DNA of 10,111 nucleotides. It comes from Rhodoferax sp. Lineage in GTDB: Bacteria > Pseudomonadota > Gammaproteobacteria > Burkholderiales > Burkholderiaceae_C. A program made the position numbers and the translations under genes. The notes under the pieces were generated by a model. It was not told where the DNA came from. It searched no databases and worked only from the letters and a program-made list of their open reading frames with translations. The stretch lies in the NCBI GenBank assembly GCA_021737905.1, contig JAIPDA010000073.1, positions 1 to 10,111 on the forward strand, in the 5' to 3' direction. This document shows positions 6,787 to 10,111 of this stretch, in pieces (the stretch's first letter is position 1; every line of letters begins with the position of its first letter).

Positions 6787-8853
6787 TCAACCGCCGTGGA
6801 ACTTCATCATCAATGGCACGATGAGCAGGGCCACGATGTTGATGATCTTGATCAGCGGGTTCACAGCCGGGCCGGCGGTGTCTTTGTAGGGGTCGCCCAC
6901 GGTGTCGCCTGTGACAGCGGCTTTGTGTGCTTCCGAGCCTTTGCCGCCGTGGTTACCGTCTTCAATGTACTTTTTGGCGTTGTCCCAGGCACCGCCGCCG
7001 GTGCACATGGAAATGGCGACAAAGAGGCCTGTGACGATGGTGCCCATGAGCAGGCCGCCCAATGCTTTGGGGCCGAGCAGCAGACCAACCAGAATCGGCA
7101 CCACCACGGGCAGCAGCGACGGAATGATCATTTCCTTGATGGCGGAGGTGGTCAGCATGTCTACTGCAGCGCTGTAGTCAGGCTTGCGTTTGCCGGCCAT
7201 GATCTCACCGTCAGCAAACTGGCGGCGCACTTCCACCACGACAGAGCCCGCAGCGCGGCCCACGGCTTCCATGGCCATGGCGCCGAACAGGTAAGGGATC
7301 AGGCCGCCTATAAACAAACCGACGATCACCATCGGGTCGCTCAGGTCAAAGCTGATGGCTTTGCCGTAGGCTTCCAGCTTGTGGGTGTAGTCTGCAAACA
7401 GCACCAGTGCAGCCAAGCCGGCAGAGCCAATCGCATAGCCTTTGGTCACGGCCTTGGTGGTGTTGCCCACCGCGTCCAGTGGGTCGGTCACGGCGCGTAC
7501 CTCGGGCGGCAGCTCAGCCATTTCGGCAATGCCGCCGGCGTTGTCGGTGATAGGGCCGTAGGCATCTAGCGCCACCACAATGCCGGCCATGCTCAGCATC
7601 GACGTAGCGGCAATCGCAATGCCGAACAAGCCTGCCAGTTTGTACGACACCAAAATAGCAATACAGACAAAAATCACGGGCCAGGCGGTCGAACGCATCG
7701 ACACGCCCAGGCCGGCAATGATGTTGGTGCCGTGGCCGGTGGTAGACGCTTGCGCAATGTGCTTGACCGGTGCGTACTGCGTGCCGGTGTAGTACTCGGT
7801 CACCCAGACCAGCGCAGCTGTCAAGACCAGGCCGACGGCGCAGGCGCCGAAGAGCTTCATCTGGCTGCCGCTGGCGGCAATCGCGTTGTCGGGCATCAAC
7901 CAGGTGGTGACGAAGTAAAACGCCACCAGTGACAAACCGCCGGCAATCGCCAGGCCTTTGTAAAGCGCCGGCATGACGTTCTTCACGCCGGGCGAAGCTT
8001 TGGCGAAGGAGCAGCCGATGATGGACGCGATGATGGACACCGCACCGAGTGCCAGCGGGTAAACCACGGCGCTGGCCGGGGCCGAAGTCACGAGCAATGC
8101 GCCCAGCACCATGGTGGCAATCAGCGTGACCGCGTAGGTTTCAAACAAGTCAGCGGCCATGCCGGCGCAGTCGCCGACGTTGTCGCCGACGTTGTCGGCA
8201 ATCACGGCCGGGTTGCGTGGGTCGTCTTCCGGTATGCCGGCTTCGACTTTACCCACCAGGTCAGCGCCTACGTCAGCGCCCTTGGTGAAGATGCCGCCGC
8301 CCAGTCGGGCGAAGATGGAGATCAGCGAGGAGCCGAAGGCAAAACCGATCAGCGGGTTGAGCAAGTTGGCCAGGTTTTTATCGGGCGTCAGGTTGCCGTT
8401 GCCGACCAAAAACCAGTAAAAACCGGTCACGCCCAACAAACCCAGGCCCACCACCAGCATGCCGGTGATGGCGCCGCCGCGAAAGGCGACGTCCAGGGCG
8501 GGGCCGATGCCGCGGGTGGCTGCCTGGGCCGTGCGGACATTGGCACGCACCGACACGTTCATACCGATAAAGCCGCAGGCGCCGGAGAGCACCGCGCCGA
8601 CCACAAAGCCAGTGGCGGTCAGGCCGTCCAGAAAAACACCGATCAGCACGGCCAGCACAACGCCGACGATGGAGATGGTTTTGTATTGACGCGCCAGGTA
8701 GGCGGCCGCACCGGTCTGGATGGCGGCTGCTATTTCCTGCATGCGCGCATTTCCGGCGTCTTGAGAGAGGATCCAGCTGCGGGCCCAGACGCCGTACACC
8801 ACGGCGATAAGTCCACAGGCGAGCGCCAAAATGAGCGCTGAGTTGCCAACCAT
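6787..8853 (-). CDS. hppA: H+-translocating membrane pyrophosphatase (K+-independent type)
   Basis: Couples hydrolysis of pyrophosphate to proton pumping across the cytoplasmic membrane. The 688-residue polytopic product has all family signatures: DVGADLVGKVE (194-204), GIPEDDPRNP (206-215), DNVGDNVGD (220-228), DNAGGIAEMAELP from about 437, and the C-terminal DTVGDPYKDTAGP (650-662). In GNTTKAVTKGYA, K467 and T470 occupy the positions where K+-dependent pumps carry Ala and a small residue (A460/463 in Carboxydothermus numbering). This predicts a K+-independent, H+-pumping enzyme. Start ATG 8853 (MVGNSALILA) has GGAG 7 bases upstream and puts the first membrane helix at the N-terminus; an in-frame ATG at 8952 would add 33 polar residues not expected in the family. 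It is divergent from the soluble pyrophosphatase ppa and ends before a strong terminator. Confidence 0.97.
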   Translation of the reverse strand: MVGNSALILALACGLIAVVYGVWARSWILSQDAGNARMQEIAAAIQTGAAAYLARQYKTISIVGVVLAVLIGVFLDGLTATGFVVGAVLSGACGFIGMNVSVRANVRTAQAATRGIGPALDVAFRGGAITGMLVVGLGLLGVTGFYWFLVGNGNLTPDKNLANLLNPLIGFAFGSSLISIFARLGGGIFTKGADVGADLVGKVEAGIPEDDPRNPAVIADNVGDNVGDCAGMAADLFETYAVTLIATMVLGALLVTSAPASAVVYPLALGAVSIIASIIGCSFAKASPGVKNVMPALYKGLAIAGGLSLVAFYFVTTWLMPDNAIAASGSQMKLFGACAVGLVLTAALVWVTEYYTGTQYAPVKHIAQASTTGHGTNIIAGLGVSMRSTAWPVIFVCIAILVSYKLAGLFGIAIAATSMLSMAGIVVALDAYGPITDNAGGIAEMAELPPEVRAVTDPLDAVGNTTKAVTKGYAIGSAGLAALVLFADYTHKLEAYGKAISFDLSDPMVIVGLFIGGLIPYLFGAMAMEAVGRAAGSVVVEVRRQFADGEIMAGKRKPDYSAAVDMLTTSAIKEMIIPSLLPVVVPILVGLLLGPKALGGLLMGTIVTGLFVAISMCTGGGAWDNAKKYIEDGNHGGKGSEAHKAAVTGDTVGDPYKDTAGPAVNPLIKIINIVALLIVPLMMKFHGG

Positions 8854-8860
8854 AGCTATT

Positions 8861-8864
8861 CTCC
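8861..8864 (-). promoter_or_regulatory. Shine-Dalgarno of hppA
   Basis: GGAG on the minus strand, 7 bases before ATG 8853. It selects the MVGNSAL start over the longer in-frame ATG at 8952. Confidence 0.75.
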
Positions 8865-8973
8865 AGTTGTTTTGTCTTAAAGGTTCGGTTGCAAGGCTGG
8901 GGCGAACACCGCCTTGCGTTGCTTCCTCAACCCCAGCACTGTCTGGTGTCAATTGGCCAACACAGGGAATTTA

Positions 8974-9004
8974 ACGCGAAAAGATGAGTGTTCCCAGTTC
9001 GCGT
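8974..9004. promoter_or_regulatory. Inverted repeat at the centre of the hppA-ppa divergent control region
   Basis: ACGCGAA (8974-8980) is repeated as its reverse complement TTCGCGT (8998-9004) across a 17-base spacer. The arms extend with TTA on the left and AA on the right if one A is bulged. The centre (8989) is within a few bases of the midpoint of the 264-bp gap 8854-9117, which otherwise holds no gene. A TAAAAT at 9019-9024 could be a -10 for ppa, in which case the right arm would overlap its -35 region, but that promoter is weak by eye. Operator function is inference. Confidence 0.35.
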
Positions 9005-9117
9005 AAGGCCGGCATCAGTAAAATGAGGGTAAATACTAGTTAAACAGCGGTCAGCCTGCATGGCCGTGACCCCTTCATCATTTCAACCAGCTTGTTTACC
9101 AAAATTACCGAGAACCC

Positions 9118-9657
9118 ATGTCCTTATCCAAAGTCACCCCCGGCAAAAATGCACCCGACACGTTCAATGTGATCATTGAAATCCCGATGAACGCGGATCC
9201 GGTGAAGTACGAAGTCGACAAAGAGTCCGGCGCGATTTTTGTGGACCGCTTCATGAGCACGTCCATGCATTACCCGACGAACTACGGTTATGTGCCGAAC
9301 ACCATCAGCGGTGACGGCGACCCGGTGGACGTGCTGGTGATCACGCCGGTACCCTTGATCCCCGGTGTGGTGGTGACTTGCCGCCCCATCGGCATTTTGA
9401 AGATGACCGACGAAGCCGGCGAAGACGGCAAGGTGCTGGCGGTGCCGACCGACAAAATCTTGTCGATCTACACCCAGTGGCAAAAGCCCGAAGACCTGAA
9501 CCCGCTGCGCCTGAAAACCATTGCCCACTTCTTTGAGCATTACAAAGACCTGGAAGAAGGCAAGTGGGTCAAGATCAACGGCTGGGAAGGCCCGGAGTCG
9601 GCTAAAAAAGAAATCACAGACGGCATCACCAACTACCGGAATTCGCTCAAGGGCTGA
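9118..9657 (+). CDS. ppa: Soluble inorganic pyrophosphatase, family I
   Basis: Hydrolyses cytoplasmic pyrophosphate to two phosphates, pulling biosynthetic reactions forward; Mg2+-dependent and usually hexameric in bacteria. The 179-residue product has the usual bacterial length and the family signature DGDPVDVLV, with D66, D68 and D71 as metal ligands. Further active-site residues sit one position after their E. coli equivalents: E21, K30, E32, R44 (FVDRF), Y56 (NYGYVP), D98, D103 and K105 (numbers by comparison from memory). The start is the ATG in ACCGAGAACCCATG, with a weak GAGA Shine-Dalgarno. It is divergent from hppA, so soluble and membrane pyrophosphatases share one control region. 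A small membrane-protein gene follows 43 bases after the stop with no hairpin between, suggesting co-transcription. Confidence 0.98.
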   Translation: MSLSKVTPGKNAPDTFNVIIEIPMNADPVKYEVDKESGAIFVDRFMSTSMHYPTNYGYVPNTISGDGDPVDVLVITPVPLIPGVVVTCRPIGILKMTDEAGEDGKVLAVPTDKILSIYTQWQKPEDLNPLRLKTIAHFFEHYKDLEEGKWVKINGWEGPESAKKEITDGITNYRNSLKG

Positions 9658-9700
9658 TGTTGGCGGGCTGACACACATTTTTTCTACGCAAAGGTTTTGT

Positions 9701-10093
9701 ATGCCTATACCTTGGCTGACAGTGCTTCAAAGCGTGCCCTGGTCTGATGTGGTGCGTAACGCGCCCAAAGTGGCTGCAGGCGCCAAAAAACTGTGGGACA
9801 ACGTCGCCCATAAGGGGGCCGCTGCGCAAGATCCCGCTGACACAACATCAACAGTTGAAGCCGAGCCTACATTGCTCAGTTTGAAGACCGATGTCATGGC
9901 TTTGCGGGCCGTCAGCATGCGCTTGCACCAGCAGTTGGCCGAATCTCCGGCCCTGGTGTCTGAGTTAGCAGAGCAAAACACGCAATTGATTGCGGGCATG
10001 GATGCATTGCCCCGCAAGCAAAAGCGCATGCTGTGGGCCTTGTTGGTCGTCGCGGCCGTAGCGCTGCTTGCCCTGCGGCTTGCATTTGCCTGA
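9701..10093 (+). CDS. Small tail-anchored membrane protein of unknown function
   Basis: I do not recognise a family. The 130-residue product starts at ATG 9701, preceded by AAAGG (9690-9694) with a 6-base spacer; the open frame extends further 5' but overlaps ppa and reads as a ppa shadow. The N-terminus (MPIPWLTVLQSVPWSDVVRNAP) is amphipathic, followed by a basic helix, a polar Thr/Ala/Asp linker (40-57), and a helical stretch with coiled-coil character at about 58-100 (LKTDVMALRAVSMRLHQQL). A basic stop-transfer cluster RKQKR (105-109) precedes one C-terminal membrane helix (110-129, LWALLVVAAVALLALRLAF). The positive-inside rule predicts a cytoplasmic body anchored by its tail. It lies 43 bases after ppa and is probably in the same transcript. 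Codon usage looks native. Confidence 0.75.
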   Translation: MPIPWLTVLQSVPWSDVVRNAPKVAAGAKKLWDNVAHKGAAAQDPADTTSTVEAEPTLLSLKTDVMALRAVSMRLHQQLAESPALVSELAEQNTQLIAGMDALPRKQKRMLWALLVVAAVALLALRLAFA

Positions 10094-10111
10094 ATGGCGA
10101 CTCAGCTGGCT
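10094..10111 (+). CDS. Possible start of the next gene (6 codons, truncated by window edge)
   Basis: An ATG directly abuts the TGA of the previous gene (TGA-ATG) and opens MATQLA before the window ends. Such close packing is common in operons, but no Shine-Dalgarno is visible and six codons cannot identify a product. Confidence 0.2.

Noticed and set aside
6796..7569. Plus-strand open frame of 257 codons opposite hppA
   Set aside because: It is rich in His, Gln and Arg, as expected for an antisense shadow, and lies wholly inside the highly conserved hppA coding region.
8176..8199. Tandem 12-bp near-repeat GACGTTGTCGCC / GACGTTGTCGGC
   Set aside because: It encodes the catalytic DNVGDNVGD motif of the membrane pyrophosphatase; the repetition is dictated by the protein.
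8947..8952. Perfect TTGACA on the minus strand upstream of hppA
   Set aside because: No -10-like hexamer occurs 16-18 bases downstream (the bases there read TTGAGG, TGAGGA or GAGGAA), so I do not call it a promoter.
8854..8952. N-terminal extension of hppA to an ATG at 8952
   Set aside because: It adds 33 polar residues absent from the family, while ATG 8853 has a well-placed GGAG and puts the first membrane helix at the N-terminus.
9124..9678. Minus-strand open frame of 184 codons opposite ppa
   Set aside because: It is fully antisense to a textbook family I pyrophosphatase and has no independent support.
1..10111. CRISPR arrays, insertion sequences, phage genes, tRNA or rRNA
   Set aside because: No spaced direct repeats, transposase motifs, terminal inverted repeats or tRNA-like sequences were seen in the window by eye; nearly all of it is covered by conventional protein genes.

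Overview
This window looks like the chromosome of a GC-rich betaproteobacterium, most plausibly a member of the Comamonadaceae (Polaromonas/Rhodoferax/Acidovorax type). The reasons are the codon usage, a Bug-type (TctC) periplasmic binding protein, a proton-pumping pyrophosphatase next to a soluble one, and the general protein style. That placement is inference. I see no insertion sequence, phage gene, CRISPR array, tRNA or rRNA.

Left part (1-4576): sugar-acid and aldehyde metabolism. A partial NAD(P)-dependent aldehyde dehydrogenase runs off the left edge on the minus strand. It diverges from a complete alpha-ketoglutaric semialdehyde (2,5-dioxovalerate) dehydrogenase on the plus strand. The 164-bp gap between them carries an unusual concentric dyad symmetry. 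The semialdehyde dehydrogenase converges, across a hairpin, on a minus-strand pair: a D(-)-tartrate dehydratase (tarD, enolase superfamily, full catalytic set visible) followed 48 bp later by a Bug/TctC solute-binding protein. Together these suggest uptake and oxidation of tartrate-like or aldaric sugar acids, feeding oxaloacetate and 2-oxoglutarate into the TCA cycle. No TctA/TctB membrane partners and no regulator are present.

Middle (4654-6639): a large YhgE/Pip-type membrane protein (ABC-2 permease-like fold, one N-terminal and five C-terminal membrane helices, long glycine-spaced heptad region between them). It lies upstream of tarD on the same strand and is cut off from hppA by a strong intrinsic terminator. 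Its sampled GC is lower than that of most neighbours and its function is unknown.

Right part (6787-10111): pyrophosphate metabolism. A membrane-bound H+-translocating pyrophosphatase (hppA, K+-independent by its Lys/Thr signature) is divergent from a soluble family I pyrophosphatase (ppa), with a 264-bp shared control region that holds a central inverted repeat. Downstream of ppa, closely spaced, is a small tail-anchored membrane protein of unknown function. A possible next gene begins right at the edge.

I do not see convincing evidence of a wholly new system. The items most worth a second look are the divergent pyrophosphatase pair with its central dyad, the lone YhgE/Pip protein, and the tartrate/semialdehyde cluster with its concentric operator-like symmetry.
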